From positions 372,001-436,000 of the forward strand of contig NZ_QRAI01000001.1 of the NCBI RefSeq assembly GCF_014336955.1: a stretch of 64,000 bases of DNA. Reading direction: 5' to 3'. This DNA is from Saccharophagus sp. K07. GTDB taxonomy: Bacteria > Pseudomonadota > Gammaproteobacteria > Pseudomonadales > Cellvibrionaceae. Under the pieces are notes generated by a model. It did no database searches. It saw nothing but the letters and a program-made list of their open reading frames with translations, and was not told the DNA's origin. Below, piece by piece: positions 1 through 9,755 of this stretch (the first letter of the stretch is position 1; each line of letters begins with the position of its first letter). A program made the position numbers and the translations under genes.

Positions 1-1028
1 ATGGTTTCCATACCGATTTTTTGCAGGAAGGGCGCTTCTGTAGCAAAAGCAACGGCGGATGCAGTGTGGCCGGAGAGTTTTTCCGCCGCTTTGACGATGG
101 CGGAATCGGCTTTTTCTTCGTAGGGATCGATACCGGGGAAAAGTGAGGAAAACACTATATCGCAGCCGGCTTTTTCCGCGAGGGGACGCAGGCGGGTCTG
201 CATATCGTGACGCAGTTGCTCCAGCGGCATGCCGGGCAGCGGGCGCAAATCAAAATGCAATTCGCAGCTGGCACAAATGCGGTTGGGATTGTCGCCGCCG
301 TGAATACAGCCGAGGTTGAGTGTCGGCACCGCGACATTAAACCCGTCGTGACGATATTTGCTTTGTAGTTCGCCGCGATATTGCAGTAATTGCGTAATGA
401 TGGAGTTCATGACTTCCAGCGCATTTTTTCCCAGGCTCGGGTCGGAAGAGTGGCCGGCTTGACCTATCACGCGCACGCTTTCCATCACTATGCCTTTATG
501 CATACGAATCGGCCGCATGCCGGTAGGTTCGCCGATTACCGCATAGCGCGCTTTGGGCGAACCCTGCGCCGCCAATGCGCGTGCGCCGCACATAGAGGAC
601 TCTTCGTCCGCCGTGGCCAATACGATTACCGGCTCGCGCAATTCCACCTCGCGAAAGGTCTCCAGCGCGGCGAGTACCACCGGGAAAAAACCTTTCATAT
701 CAGTGGCACCCAGGCCGTAGAACCGCCCATCTCTCTCGGTCAGGGTAAAGGGGTCCTGCTGCCACAATTCCGGGTTGCACGGCACTGTATCTGTGTGGCC
801 GGCAAACACCAGTCCGCCGGGGCCTGTGCCTTTTACCGCGACAAGGTTGTATTTGCCCGGCCAGCCAGCGATTTCCTGTACTTCGCAACGAAACCCGAGA
901 GGTTCCAACCATTGGGCGAGCAGGGTGACGACCTGGTGGTTGCTTTGATCAAATTCGGGGCTGGTACAGCTGACAGAGGGGGCGCCTACAAGGGCGGCGA
1001 GCTGGGACTGGAATTGGCGGAAATTCAT
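1..1028 (-). CDS. argE: Acetylornithine deacetylase (partial; C-terminus outside window)
   Basis: Cleaves N2-acetylornithine to ornithine and acetate in cytoplasmic arginine synthesis; M20-family di-zinc amidohydrolase. Reading the minus strand from the ATG at 1028 gives 342 codons open to the window edge. Visible family motifs are the zinc-binding HTDTVPC at about residues 78-84, the GATDMKGFF segment with the bridging aspartate, the DEESSMCG stretch with the catalytic glutamate region, and GEPTGMRPIRMHKG, which is typical of ArgE rather than DapE. The remaining C-terminal part, including the last metal ligand, lies before base 1. It diverges from the downstream ATPase gene. Large plus-strand frames over the same bases are antisense shadows. 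Confidence 0.93.
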   Translation of the reverse strand, partial: MNFRQFQSQLAALVGAPSVSCTSPEFDQSNHQVVTLLAQWLEPLGFRCEVQEIAGWPGKYNLVAVKGTGPGGLVFAGHTDTVPCNPELWQQDPFTLTERDGRFYGLGATDMKGFFPVVLAALETFREVELREPVIVLATADEESSMCGARALAAQGSPKARYAVIGEPTGMRPIRMHKGIVMESVRVIGQAGHSSDPSLGKNALEVMNSIITQLLQYRGELQSKYRHDGFNVAVPTLNLGCIHGGDNPNRICASCELHFDLRPLPGMPLEQLRHDMQTRLRPLAEKAGCDIVFSSLFPGIDPYEEKADSAIVKAAEKLSGHTASAVAFATEAPFLQKIGMET

Positions 1029-1332
1029 AGGATCACAATCGGTATTTGTTTAACCGCAGAAGCGGTAGATGGGGTCGGATTATAGCCATATTCGCGGGTC
1101 GACCGGCTTTTGGCCTTCAGCCAGTTTTTAACGCGCTAATAACGGAGCGCTCCATCTATGGCTTGCCGCGAGTTGAACCAATTGAGCCTTCGCGAAGATG
1201 ATTGGTTCCGCAGCTACCATATCACCGCCATCTCAATTGGGACAGCGCAGGTGGTTCTGACGCGCTTGGGCGGTTCCGGCTACAATTCAAAAACATCTTT
1301 CTACACATAAATTCCAGTGGCGTGAGCATTTT
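1029..1332. promoter_or_regulatory. Divergent intergenic region with nested inverted repeats
   Basis: This spacer between argE (minus) and the GspE-type gene (plus) must hold both promoters. It contains the 10-base palindrome GGAGCGCTCC (1144-1153). It also has an inverted repeat GAACCAAT (1175-1182) / ATTGGTTC (1201-1208) enclosing the palindrome CTTCGCGAAG (1188-1197). This could be a regulator site or an RNA hairpin. No ORF or known RNA was recognised. Confidence 0.4.
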
Positions 1333-3096
1333 ATGACCGATCGTTTGTTGGACCTGCGCGGTATCCTGACGGATTTACAGAAAAGTGGACGCATTGCCCA
1401 AGAGGACGTCAATCGCGTTCTGGGCAGCTCTCGCAGCCGCGAAGAATCGGCACTCCATCCCATCACTTACCTCGGCACGCAACAATTGGCCGACCGCCAA
1501 CGCCCTGGCAAAAACTTGGATGAATTGGCCTTAACCGCCTGGCTGGCGGAGCAATGCAGCTTGCCGCTGTTTCATATAGATCCTATGAAGCTGCAGGTAG
1601 CGGCGCTGGCGGATGTGATGTCCTATGCCTTCGCCAAACGTCACGATCTGCTGTGCGTGAAGATCACCGCCGATGAGCTGACCGTGGCGGTGGGCCAGCC
1701 CTACAAGCGCGATTGGGAAGAACAGTTGCATCAGGTATCGCGCCGCAAGATTGTGCGGGTATTGGCGGTGCCCTCCGAAATTGAGCGCTACAGAGTCGAG
1801 TTCTACTCGCTGGCGCGCTCTATTTCTGGGGCTGCCGGCGGTGCGGCGCGGCCGAGTGGGGTGGCAAATTTTGAGCAGTTGTTGGAGCTGGGCAATCTCA
1901 AGGACCCGGAAGCCAACGACCAACACATCGTCAATATCGTCGACTGGTTGCTGCAGTATGCCTTTGATCAGCGCGCCAGTGATATCCATATAGAACCACG
2001 GCGGGAAACAGCGCGCATGCGCTTTCGCATCGACGGTATTTTGCATTCCATTTATGAATTTCCCGCCAATATCGCCACCGCCATTATCAGCCGGATCAAA
2101 ATCCTCGGCCGTATGAACGTGGCGGAAAAGCGCAAACCGCAGGACGGCCGCTTAAAAACCAAAAACTCCGACGGTGCCGAAGCCGAACTGCGTCTGTCCA
2201 CTATGCCGACGGCGTTTGGCGAAAAGCTGGTGATGCGGGTGTTCGACCCGGAAGTGTTGCTGCGCTCCTTCGATGATCTTGGGTTGATAGGCGAGGACTA
2301 CAACCGCTGGCACAGCATGATGAAGTCGCCCCACGGCATTTTGCTGGTGACCGGTCCCACCGGTTCCGGTAAAACCACCACGCTTTATTCGTCGTTGAAA
2401 ACTCTGTCCACGGACGAAGTAAATGTCAGCACCATCGAAGATCCTATCGAAATGGTGGAAGAGGCCTTCAATCAGACCCAGGTGCAGCACAATATAGGGC
2501 TGGATTTCGCCGCTGGTATTCGCACCCTGATGCGACAAGACCCGGACATCATTATGGTCGGTGAGATTCGCGACCTGGAAACCGCGCAAATGGCGGTACA
2601 AGCGGCTCTCACTGGCCACTTGGTGCTTTCCACTCTGCACACCAACGACGCGCCTACGTCGATTTCCCGTTTATTGGACCTGGGAATCCCAGCATATTTG
2701 TTGAAAGCGACTGTTGTGGGAGTGATGGCGCAGCGTCTGGTGCGAACCTTGTGCAAACACTGCCGGGTGAAAACCGAGGTGGATAAAGAAGACTGGGAAT
2801 CGCTGGTGCGCCCCTGGAAGGTGACCAAGCCGGAATTTATCTATACCGCTGGCGGTTGTCTGGAATGCCGCAACACCGGCTATATGGGTCGGCAGGGCAT
2901 CTACGAAATTATGCCTCTGACTGAAAGTCTGCAGCGTCTTATCCATGACGATACCGACCTCAACATGCTGCGCCAGCAGGCTATGAGGGAGGGAATGCGC
3001 ACCCTGCGTCTGTCGGGCGCGCAAAAAGTGGCCGCTGGGCTCACCACCGTGGAAGAGGTGCTGCGTGTCGCTCCTCCAGTGGAAAAGTATCAATAA
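1333..3096 (+). CDS. GspE/PulE-family type II secretion / type IV pilus assembly ATPase (orphan)
   Basis: Hexameric cytoplasmic ATPase of the type II secretion/type IV pilus superfamily, 587 residues. An MshEN-like N-terminal region (about 1-150) is followed by the N2 and RecA-like domains. Walker A GPTGSGKTT is at residues 341-349, the Asp box is around STIEDPIEM, Walker B is RQDPDIIMVGEIRD near 400, and the His box is STLHTNDAPTS. A tetracysteine zinc motif (CKHC near 474, CLEC near 509) is typical of GspE and PilB. No other gsp or pil gene lies nearby, so it is an orphan ATPase that may serve a machine encoded elsewhere. GspE versus PilB-like function cannot be settled from sequence alone. 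Confidence 0.9.
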   Translation: MTDRLLDLRGILTDLQKSGRIAQEDVNRVLGSSRSREESALHPITYLGTQQLADRQRPGKNLDELALTAWLAEQCSLPLFHIDPMKLQVAALADVMSYAFAKRHDLLCVKITADELTVAVGQPYKRDWEEQLHQVSRRKIVRVLAVPSEIERYRVEFYSLARSISGAAGGAARPSGVANFEQLLELGNLKDPEANDQHIVNIVDWLLQYAFDQRASDIHIEPRRETARMRFRIDGILHSIYEFPANIATAIISRIKILGRMNVAEKRKPQDGRLKTKNSDGAEAELRLSTMPTAFGEKLVMRVFDPEVLLRSFDDLGLIGEDYNRWHSMMKSPHGILLVTGPTGSGKTTTLYSSLKTLSTDEVNVSTIEDPIEMVEEAFNQTQVQHNIGLDFAAGIRTLMRQDPDIIMVGEIRDLETAQMAVQAALTGHLVLSTLHTNDAPTSISRLLDLGIPAYLLKATVVGVMAQRLVRTLCKHCRVKTEVDKEDWESLVRPWKVTKPEFIYTAGGCLECRNTGYMGRQGIYEIMPLTESLQRLIHDDTDLNMLRQQAMREGMRTLRLSGAQKVAAGLTTVEEVLRVAPPVEKYQ

Positions 3097-3135
3097 CCCG
3101 CCGCAGTCTCCTAAGCGGTGTGGCCCCTTGACCGC

Positions 3136-3159
3136 CGCAGGGTACTTTCCTACCCTGCG
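3136..3159 (+). terminator. Hairpin after the GspE-type gene
   Basis: A nine-pair stem (CGCAGGGTA / TACCCTGCG) with a six-base loop lies 40 bases past the stop codon. It lacks a clear T-tract, so a terminator role is only plausible. Confidence 0.4.
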
Positions 3160-3255
3160 CGCCCAGTAGTCCCTCGTAGATAGCTGCTCTCCTGACAGCG
3201 TCTAACGGATCGCAAGGGATGCAACTCTCGATGGTTTCCTAGGCCGAGGTCATTT

Positions 3256-4731
3256 ATGGCGTTATTCCCAAGGGTATGTCTGTTTGCGCTGCTGACTTTG
3301 GCCTTCCCTGCAGGCTGGGCGTCTGATGAAGAAAGCCACTCTTTAGGAGAGGAAATTGCGGAAAGCGCATCTGAAGCTTCTACAGATTCGGGAGCTGTGT
3401 CGGCGACGGAAACAATCGCGTCCGAATCCGAAAATCCTGCCTCCGAGACTTCCTCTGCACCCGAACCAGCTGGCCCACCGCCGGAGCCGGTTCCCGCCTT
3501 GCCGCAAGCGGAAAACGTCAATTTAAAAGAAGTGATTTCCAAACCTCTGCAAGAGGTATTGCCGCAGGTGCAGCCTCCGCCAGTGGTGGAGGAGACTGCG
3601 CCGGACCAAGTGACAACCACTGAGCCAGTCGCACCCCCGGCAGAACCTGCACCACCACCGGTAGTAGAGCCTTTGCGTATGCTCGGCGCGGAAGTATTGC
3701 CGGGCACCTCGACCCGTCTTGCCTGGTCTGCCAAAGATTTTCTGGCGGGGATTTCCGTGCCTACGCCAGTTTTGGTGGTCCACGGCGCCAAACCTGGTCC
3801 TAGGGTGTGTCTGACTGCGGCACTGCACGGCGACGAGCTCAACGGTATAGAAGTGGTGCGGCGAGTGCTCTACGACCTCCAGCCGGACAAACTGAATGGC
3901 ACAGTGATCGGTGTGCCCATCGTCAACCTGCAGGGTTTCCGCCGCGCGTCCCGCTATCTGCCCGACCGACGCGATCTCAACCGCTATTTTCCTGGGCACC
4001 CCACCGGCAGTTCAGCGGCGCGCATCGCCCATTCTTTTTTTAATGAGGTGATCAGCCATTGCCAGTATCTGGTGGACTTGCATACAGGCTCCTTCCGCCG
4101 TACCAACCTGCCGCAATTGCGCGCCGATCTGACCAACCCGGGGGTAGCCGAATTGACCCGTCATATGGGCGCGATCGTGGTATTGCACAGTAAGGGAACG
4201 CGCGGTTCCCTGCGGCGCGCGGCGGTCAACGCAGGTATTCCGGCAGTGACTTTGGAGGCAGGGGAACCTTTGAATGTTGAACCGGATGCGGTTCAGCAGG
4301 GCGTACACTCCATAGAAGCCCTGCTCAGCAAATTGAACATGTACCCCTACAAAGGCATGTGGGCGCGCAAAACGGAACCTGTGTACTACAAATCCCGCTG
4401 GGTTCGTGTGCCGGCAGGGGGTATTCTGCTGAACAAGGTGCGCCTGGGTGAGCGGGTCAAGGCGAATCAATTTCTCGGAACCGTAACCGACCCGATTACC
4501 AATATCTCCCACGAAATCCACGCGCCTATTCCGGGCCGGGTGATCGGTATGGCGCTCAATCAGGTCATGCTGCCGGGGTTTGCCGCTTACCATCTCGGCT
4601 ATCAGGCGACCGCGGAAGAGGCGGCGGAATTTGACGCAGGGCCGGAGGACGCCGCCGATGACGACGCCGACGTGGAAGAAGAGGAGGATGGATTTGAGCC
4701 CTCTCTGCCTCAAACCGGAGCGGTGCAATAG
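3256..4731 (+). CDS. Secreted succinylglutamate desuccinylase/aspartoacylase-family protein
   Basis: A zinc-dependent M14-like amide hydrolase of the AstE/AspA family, 491 residues, with a probable export signal (hydrophobic residues about 5-22). A long Glu/Ser/Pro-rich spacer (about 25-140) separates the signal from the catalytic domain. Zinc-ligand motifs are visible as LHGDELNG (H-x-x-E) and the later VDLHTGS histidine, with the substrate-side DRRDLNRYFPG in between. The C-terminal domain is beta-rich, with a final acidic tail. True AstE enzymes are cytoplasmic, so the signal and disordered linker suggest a periplasmic or envelope substrate, which is unknown. A GAGG ribosome site sits about 6 bases before the ATG. 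Confidence 0.8.
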   Translation: MALFPRVCLFALLTLAFPAGWASDEESHSLGEEIAESASEASTDSGAVSATETIASESENPASETSSAPEPAGPPPEPVPALPQAENVNLKEVISKPLQEVLPQVQPPPVVEETAPDQVTTTEPVAPPAEPAPPPVVEPLRMLGAEVLPGTSTRLAWSAKDFLAGISVPTPVLVVHGAKPGPRVCLTAALHGDELNGIEVVRRVLYDLQPDKLNGTVIGVPIVNLQGFRRASRYLPDRRDLNRYFPGHPTGSSAARIAHSFFNEVISHCQYLVDLHTGSFRRTNLPQLRADLTNPGVAELTRHMGAIVVLHSKGTRGSLRRAAVNAGIPAVTLEAGEPLNVEPDAVQQGVHSIEALLSKLNMYPYKGMWARKTEPVYYKSRWVRVPAGGILLNKVRLGERVKANQFLGTVTDPITNISHEIHAPIPGRVIGMALNQVMLPGFAAYHLGYQATAEEAAEFDAGPEDAADDDADVEEEEDGFEPSLPQTGAVQ

Positions 4732-4825
4732 CCTCGCTTCTGACACTTGGGGCGAGCCTTTGTTATGATCCCGCACCCTGCTTGGCGAAGCAGGGCCAAT
4801 GTTTCACTCTGAGAAGGCCATTTCT

Positions 4826-5761
4826 ATGACCCATCCACAAAAACTGCGTATTGCCACGCGCAAGAGTTTACTGGCGCTCTGGCAGGCCAATTACGTGAAG
4901 AGCCGCCTGGAAGCGCACCACCCCGGTTTGGTGGTGGAACTGGTGCCCATGAGCAGTCGTGGCGATGTATTGCTGGATGTGCCGCTGGCCAAAGTGGGCG
5001 GCAAAGGTCTGTTCGTCAAAGAGCTGGAACAGGCCCTGTTAAGAGGCGAAGCGGACATAGCCGTGCACTCCATGAAAGACGTGCCCATGGAATTCCCGGA
5101 AGGGCTCGGCCTAGTCACCATCTGCGAGCGCGAAGATCCCCGCGATGCCTGGGTTTCCAATACCTATGATTCCATCGACGACCTGCCCGCCGGTGCGGTG
5201 GTAGGCACATCGAGCCTGCGACGCCAGAGTCAAATCCTCACTGCCCGCCCAGATCTCACGGTCAAATTCCTGCGCGGCAACGTGCAGACCCGTCTCGATA
5301 AACTGGACGACGCCGAATACGACGGCATTATCCTGGCCGCCGCCGGCCTGATCCGCCTCGGTCTGGAAGAGCGCATCCGCGGCTATATTTCTACCGAATT
5401 CAGCCTGCCTGCCGGTGGCCAGGGAGCAGTAGGGATTGAATGCCGCGTGGCGGATGCCGCCATTATTGATTTGCTGAAGCCCCTGCATCATTTGCCTACG
5501 GCGCAAGCCGTATTGGCCGAGCGCGCCATGAACCGGCGTTTGGAAGGCGGTTGCCAGGTGCCCATCGCCAGCTATGCGGTGCACCAGAATAACGAACTCT
5601 GGTTGCGCGGTTTGGTGGCGGAGCCCGATGGCTCGAAAATCCTGCGCGGCGACGTTCGCGGCCCGGCGGAAGAGGGCGAGGCCATGGGCATCAAGCTCGC
5701 AGAACAACTGTTGAGCCAAGGGGCCGACGAGATTCTGCGCAAGGTTTATGGTCGTGGCTGA
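4826..5761 (+). CDS. hemC: Hydroxymethylbilane synthase (porphobilinogen deaminase)
   Basis: Polymerises four porphobilinogens to hydroxymethylbilane in cytoplasmic tetrapyrrole synthesis. The 311-residue protein matches the usual length. It begins [14 protein letters not shown], and the dipyrromethane cofactor cysteine is C243 in [11 protein letters not shown]. The substrate-binding segments [10 protein letters not shown] and [10 protein letters not shown] are present. An ATG at 4799 is in frame, but the start at 4826 is preferred because GAGAAGG lies about 8 bases upstream and the family begins here. It overlaps hemD by 14 bases at the head of the hemCDXY run. Confidence 0.97.
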   Translation: MTHPQKLRIATRKSLLALWQANYVKSRLEAHHPGLVVELVPMSSRGDVLLDVPLAKVGGKGLFVKELEQALLRGEADIAVHSMKDVPMEFPEGLGLVTICEREDPRDAWVSNTYDSIDDLPAGAVVGTSSLRRQSQILTARPDLTVKFLRGNVQTRLDKLDDAEYDGIILAAAGLIRLGLEERIRGYISTEFSLPAGGQGAVGIECRVADAAIIDLLKPLHHLPTAQAVLAERAMNRRLEGGCQVPIASYAVHQNNELWLRGLVAEPDGSKILRGDVRGPAEEGEAMGIKLAEQLLSQGADEILRKVYGRG

Positions 5762-6533
5762 AACGCGCATCTGGGCGACACGCCCAGAGGAGCAAAACGC
5801 CGAATGGCGGAAGTCGCTGGAAGCGCTTGGGCGCAAAGTCATCGACTTGCCATTGCTGGCCATAGAACCGGTGCAAGAGCCGGAGGAAATCCAGGCGATC
5901 AAAAACCATATCCTGGATTTTGATCAGTTCGACAAAGTGTTTTTTGTCAGCCAGAACGCGGTGCGCGAAGCATTTAACTGGTTGCACAACTACTGGCCGC
6001 AACTGCCCCTGGGGGTGGAGTATCTAGCGGTCGGCAGCAAAACCGCCGAAGCCGTGCGGGCCGAGGGAGTGCCGGTGGTCGCTGGCGAAACATCCATGGA
6101 TACGGAGGAAATTCTGGACCTGCCGCAAATGCAGAATGTTGCGGGTCAAAAGATTCTGATCTGCCGCGGAAAAGGTGGTTATCCCCGCATGGGGGAAATC
6201 CTACAGAGCCGCGGCGCCACAGTGCGCTATTGTGAGTTGTACCACCGGCGTTTGCCGGCGGAAGCGGCCGCCAAAGCGGCGCCGCTGCTGGCGGCGGGTT
6301 GTGCCGCGGATGTGGTGCCGCTGTTCAGCGGCGAAACTGTGCAGAACTACATACAAGTCCTGGAGGCCAATCGCGTTAGCGAGCGCGGCATGGTCCTGGT
6401 TGTACCGGGCAAGCGAGTGTTACAGGCAGCGGAAAGTGCCGGCTTTAGCCGGGTAGTGGCGGTGGAAAATGCCACGCTCCCCGTCATGTTCGCCGGTGTA
6501 CAAGAGGCTCTAAGATCCATAGGCGCGCCATGA
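5748..6533 (+). CDS. hemD: Uroporphyrinogen-III synthase
   Basis: Cyclises hydroxymethylbilane with inversion of ring D to give uroporphyrinogen III. The 261-residue protein has the usual low conservation of HemD, but position and features fit: N-terminal WATRPEEQ, the [11 protein letters not shown] segment and the [12 protein letters not shown] stretch near the C-terminal half. The start overlaps the end of hemC by 14 bases, implying translational coupling. Confidence 0.93.
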   Translation: MVVAETRIWATRPEEQNAEWRKSLEALGRKVIDLPLLAIEPVQEPEEIQAIKNHILDFDQFDKVFFVSQNAVREAFNWLHNYWPQLPLGVEYLAVGSKTAEAVRAEGVPVVAGETSMDTEEILDLPQMQNVAGQKILICRGKGGYPRMGEILQSRGATVRYCELYHRRLPAEAAAKAAPLLAAGCAADVVPLFSGETVQNYIQVLEANRVSERGMVLVVPGKRVLQAAESAGFSRVVAVENATLPVMFAGVQEALRSIGAP

Positions 6534-6565
6534 GGCGGCCATTCCTTCAACTCTGAGTGAGTCTT

Positions 6566-7768
6566 ATGGCGGACAACAACGACAAATCACCCATCGACCC
6601 CGCTCTTCCATCTGAATCTTCTGCTGAATCCTTGAAACTGCGGCCGCCTGCGGCAGCGGAACCTGCGAAGCCGACCACAACAACTCCTCCGAATTCCAGC
6701 GGAATAGGGTGGCTGCTTGTGCTGATCGTGCTTATGGCTGCTTTGGGCGGCGCGGGTTACTGGTTCTGGCAGCAATGGCAAAGCCGCGAAGCCGCGATTG
6801 ACCGCCAACTGCAAAATAATCAAAGCGAGCTTGGCGAGCTGCGCAGTCAGCTGCAAGAGGAGTTCGACGCGCAAGTTGATGCGCTGGTGCGCTCTGCCAA
6901 TGAGCGCGAACAAGCGCTGCAACAGCAATTGCGCCAGCTCCAGCAAACGCAAAATGAGCTGCAACAGCAGCTGCAGGGCCAGCAGCAACGTCTTAACAGC
7001 CTGTCGACTACCAGTCGTGAAGACTGGCTGCTCGCCGAAGCAGAATATCTGCTCAATGTGGCCAATCAGCGTGTGCTGATGGAGCGCTCGCCAGAAAATG
7101 CCCTGGCATTGTTGCGCGCGGCGGACGATCGCCTGCTGCAGGTGAGCCAGGGCAGTGGCGATGCCACTGTATTTGCGATTCGCAAAACTCTGAATGAAGA
7201 AATAGCCGCATTGGAAAGCGTGGAGCCAGTAGATAAAGAGGGTATTTATTTACGCCTTTACGCCCTGGCGGAAACCGTCGAGACCTTGCCGCGACTTGCG
7301 CCTACCGGATTTGAAACAGAAGTTGAACAAATCAATGAAGAGCCTGCCGCCGACTCCGAGCCGGAAAATTGGGCAGGAAAATTGTGGCGTGAGATTAAAA
7401 ATATCGCTGGCAGTCTTGACCGTTATGTACGCATCGATGACGTCACTACGCCAACAAAACCTTTGGTGGACACTTATTCCGCTCAATTGGCCGCATTAAA
7501 TGTCCGCCTGCTGCTGGAACAAGCGCAATTGGCGGTGTTGCAGGAAGAACCGCGTGTTTATCTCCACAGTTTGGAACAGGCGCAAAAACTTCTGCAGCAA
7601 TATTATGTGGATAGCGAAGCCAATCGCCGTTTGCAAAACGCCCTGCAAGAATTAACGCACATCAATGTGGCGCCGTCCCTGCCGGAAATTACCGAGTCCA
7701 AAACCCAATTGCGGAATTATTTACGGCAACTGCACCGGGTTCGCCCAGCCGCTGAGGGACAACTATGA
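6566..7768 (+). CDS. hemX: HemX-like inner-membrane protein
   Basis: A proteobacterial HemX-family protein of about 400 residues, encoded in the conserved hemC-hemD-hemX-hemY order. A short acidic/Pro-rich cytoplasmic N-terminus leads to one transmembrane segment (GWLLVLIVLMAALGGAGYW, about residues 48-66). A Gln-rich coiled coil (about 75-150) and a helical domain follow. It is often annotated as a uroporphyrinogen methyltransferase, but no methyltransferase motifs are seen, so a scaffold role is more likely. A GTG nine bases upstream (6557) is an alternative start. The stop overlaps hemY as ATGA. Confidence 0.88.
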   Translation: MADNNDKSPIDPALPSESSAESLKLRPPAAAEPAKPTTTTPPNSSGIGWLLVLIVLMAALGGAGYWFWQQWQSREAAIDRQLQNNQSELGELRSQLQEEFDAQVDALVRSANEREQALQQQLRQLQQTQNELQQQLQGQQQRLNSLSTTSREDWLLAEAEYLLNVANQRVLMERSPENALALLRAADDRLLQVSQGSGDATVFAIRKTLNEEIAALESVEPVDKEGIYLRLYALAETVETLPRLAPTGFETEVEQINEEPAADSEPENWAGKLWREIKNIAGSLDRYVRIDDVTTPTKPLVDTYSAQLAALNVRLLLEQAQLAVLQEEPRVYLHSLEQAQKLLQQYYVDSEANRRLQNALQELTHINVAPSLPEITESKTQLRNYLRQLHRVRPAAEGQL

Positions 7769-9000
7769 GAAAAGTGATTCTCGTCAGCGTGCTCGCCATA
7801 GTGGCGGGCGCCGGATTGTGGCATTTGCTGCAATATGACACAGGTTATGTATTGGTTGTCGTCGCCGGCAAAACCATTGAAATGCGTTTGGTTTTTGCGC
7901 TGCTTTGCGTATTGCTGTTCCTCTGGTTGTTGGGTGTGCTCTGGCGTTTTGTGCGCGGTACCGGAAGTTTTATGCGGCTTGGCTGGGGCGCAGCTGCGCG
8001 TCGCCGCGCACTCAAGGCGGAATTGCGTACGCAGCGCGGTCTGCTGAGTTTTATTGAAGGCGACTGGCAGAGCGCGGAAGAAAACCTGCTCAAGGCCGCG
8101 CGCAAGCAAGACAAACCTCTCGTGCAATATTTGGCGGCTGCGCACAGTGCTCATCAGTTAGGGCAATTTGATAAAGCGCAGGAATTATTAAATAAAGCAC
8201 AAGCCGTTTCACCTTCGCACTCGCACCTTATTTCTCTCAGCCGTGCGCAGATGTTATTGGATAAAGGCCAGTACGAATCCAGCCTTGCCACGCTTCACCG
8301 CGTCAAAACCGCGCTGCCTTCTCATCCGCTGGTGCTGAATTTATTGAAAAAAGTCTATGTCGCCATGGGCGATTGGCCAGCAGCTGAACTTTTATTGCCG
8401 CAACTGCGCGCGCATAAAGTTTTGCCAGAAAATGAAATACAGAAACTTGAACAACAAACCTACGCAGGCTTGTTAAATCAGACAGGCAAAAAATTGCGCG
8501 AAGAAAATAAAAGCGCAGTATTGGAAGAATTGGAAGAAATCTGGAAGCGCATACCAAAAATCAATCGCAAACAACCTGAACTCGTCTTAATTTACGCGCG
8601 CTATTTGGTGCTCGCCGGCGCGCACGATGCTGCTGAGGCATTAATTCGCCAAGCTCTTAAAGAGCAATGGTTTCCCGCGCTCGTCGAACTTTACGGGCTT
8701 GCCTCTCCCACCGATCGTCAAAGCCAGCTTCACTACGCGCAACGGTGGGAACAGGAGCACGCTGACGATCACGAATTACATCTCGCCTTAGGCCGCATCA
8801 GTCTGCGTAACGAACTCTGGGGGCAAGCGCGCGACCACTTCCTCACCAGCCTCCGCCTCCACCCAACCCCCGCCGCCTACGCCGAACTCGGCCGCCTGCT
8901 CGCCCACCTGGGAGAGCCGCAACAAAGTTCGGATTATTATCAGCGCGGATTGCTGCTGGTAACCCACGGGCTGCCTGGGTTGCCGATGCCGGGTGGGTGA
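7765..9000 (+). CDS. hemY: HemY-like TPR membrane protein
   Basis: A proteobacterial HemY, not the protoporphyrinogen oxidase of the same name. The 411-residue protein has two N-terminal transmembrane segments (about 4-20 and 42-62) and then TPR-type helical repeats through the rest of the chain. It is the last gene of the hemCDXY run, with a start overlapping the hemX stop (ATGA). It is thought to help organise haem-pathway enzymes at the membrane; that role is family knowledge, not shown here. The C-terminal 40 residues are rich in His/Pro/Leu. Confidence 0.9.
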   Translation: MRKVILVSVLAIVAGAGLWHLLQYDTGYVLVVVAGKTIEMRLVFALLCVLLFLWLLGVLWRFVRGTGSFMRLGWGAAARRRALKAELRTQRGLLSFIEGDWQSAEENLLKAARKQDKPLVQYLAAAHSAHQLGQFDKAQELLNKAQAVSPSHSHLISLSRAQMLLDKGQYESSLATLHRVKTALPSHPLVLNLLKKVYVAMGDWPAAELLLPQLRAHKVLPENEIQKLEQQTYAGLLNQTGKKLREENKSAVLEELEEIWKRIPKINRKQPELVLIYARYLVLAGAHDAAEALIRQALKEQWFPALVELYGLASPTDRQSQLHYAQRWEQEHADDHELHLALGRISLRNELWGQARDHFLTSLRLHPTPAAYAELGRLLAHLGEPQQSSDYYQRGLLLVTHGLPGLPMPGG

Positions 9001-9012
9001 GATAGGGATTAA

Positions 9013-9369
9013 ATGGAAATATTTCGCGAAATAGAAAATCTTGAAAGGGAGTTGGTCGATCCAAAAATCCGCAAAGATATTGGTCGTATTCAAGAACGGC
9101 TGTTTGATGAATTTGTCGAGTTCGGCAGCTCTGGCAGAGTGATTCTGAAAAGCGATGTTATAGCGGATGCAAATCAGTCGCGGATGTCTACTTATCAGCT
9201 GTCGGATTTTCGGTTCAAACTGCTCGGCGACTCCCACATCTTAGTTACCTATAGCTCCGTTGTTTCCCCCTCGCAACAAGTCGCCCTCCGCAGCTCCATT
9301 TGGATCAGTGAAAATGGCCGTTGGCAAATGCTGCATCATCAAGCTACTGTAGTTCCTGATAGCATTTAA
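9013..9369 (+). CDS. DUF4440 / NTF2-like small protein
   Basis: A 118-residue protein resembling the NTF2-like DUF4440 family. An N-terminal helix (EIENLERELVDP) precedes a region ending in the FGSSGRV turn, then strands, and the C-terminal WQMLHHQAT motif is common in this family. It starts 12 bases after hemY and may be read through from that operon. Function unknown; members are small alpha+beta barrels that often bind small molecules. Confidence 0.65.
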   Translation: MEIFREIENLERELVDPKIRKDIGRIQERLFDEFVEFGSSGRVILKSDVIADANQSRMSTYQLSDFRFKLLGDSHILVTYSSVVSPSQQVALRSSIWISENGRWQMLHHQATVVPDSI

Positions 9370-9440
9370 CAATGCACGGTGCGTGACGTTTTGTTCGCTG
9401 CGCGTGTTGCAATCAGGAAACTTTAACAGGAGGATGTTTT

Positions 9441-9755
9441 ATGCAATCTGTCTATCTCCCTTTGCAGTTGGCACCTAATAATCTGTATCAGCCGATTTTG
9501 CCTAATTGGTCGTTTAATTTTTTAAATGTAAACGCCGGCGTTTCCTCAAATGCATCTATGGAGCAGGAAATTCTTCAGAATGTAGGCAGCTATGGCAAAC
9601 AAATCGGTCACTTGGCAGAAGCGCTGGAAATTGTCATCGAGAGGCTGAAATTGCTTGATGATTCAGCGTTATCCGATTCAGATAAGGATGCGCTTAAGGT
9701 TTTTCTTGGGGATGTATCTGCGGTCCGCCAATTAAAAAAGAAAAATCCGCAATGA
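9441..9755 (+). CDS. Small hypothetical protein
   Basis: A 104-residue protein that I do not recognise. It is preceded by a strong ribosome site (AGGAGG, 7 bases before the ATG), which supports real translation. Residues about 40-75 form a predicted amphipathic helix, and the C-terminus is Lys-rich (LKKKNPQ). No signal peptide or membrane segment is seen. Confidence 0.55.
   Translation: MQSVYLPLQLAPNNLYQPILPNWSFNFLNVNAGVSSNASMEQEILQNVGSYGKQIGHLAEALEIVIERLKLLDDSALSDSDKDALKVFLGDVSAVRQLKKKNPQ

Noticed and set aside
390-1085. A 231-codon plus-strand frame
   Set aside because: It lies antisense to argE, whose minus-strand frame carries clear M20 motifs.
1333-3096. Part of a full type II secretion cluster
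   Set aside because: No other gsp or pil genes are present on either side, so only an orphan ATPase can be claimed.
6797-7010. Repetitive CAG-rich tract suggestive of a repeat element
   Set aside because: It encodes the Gln-rich coiled coil of HemX.
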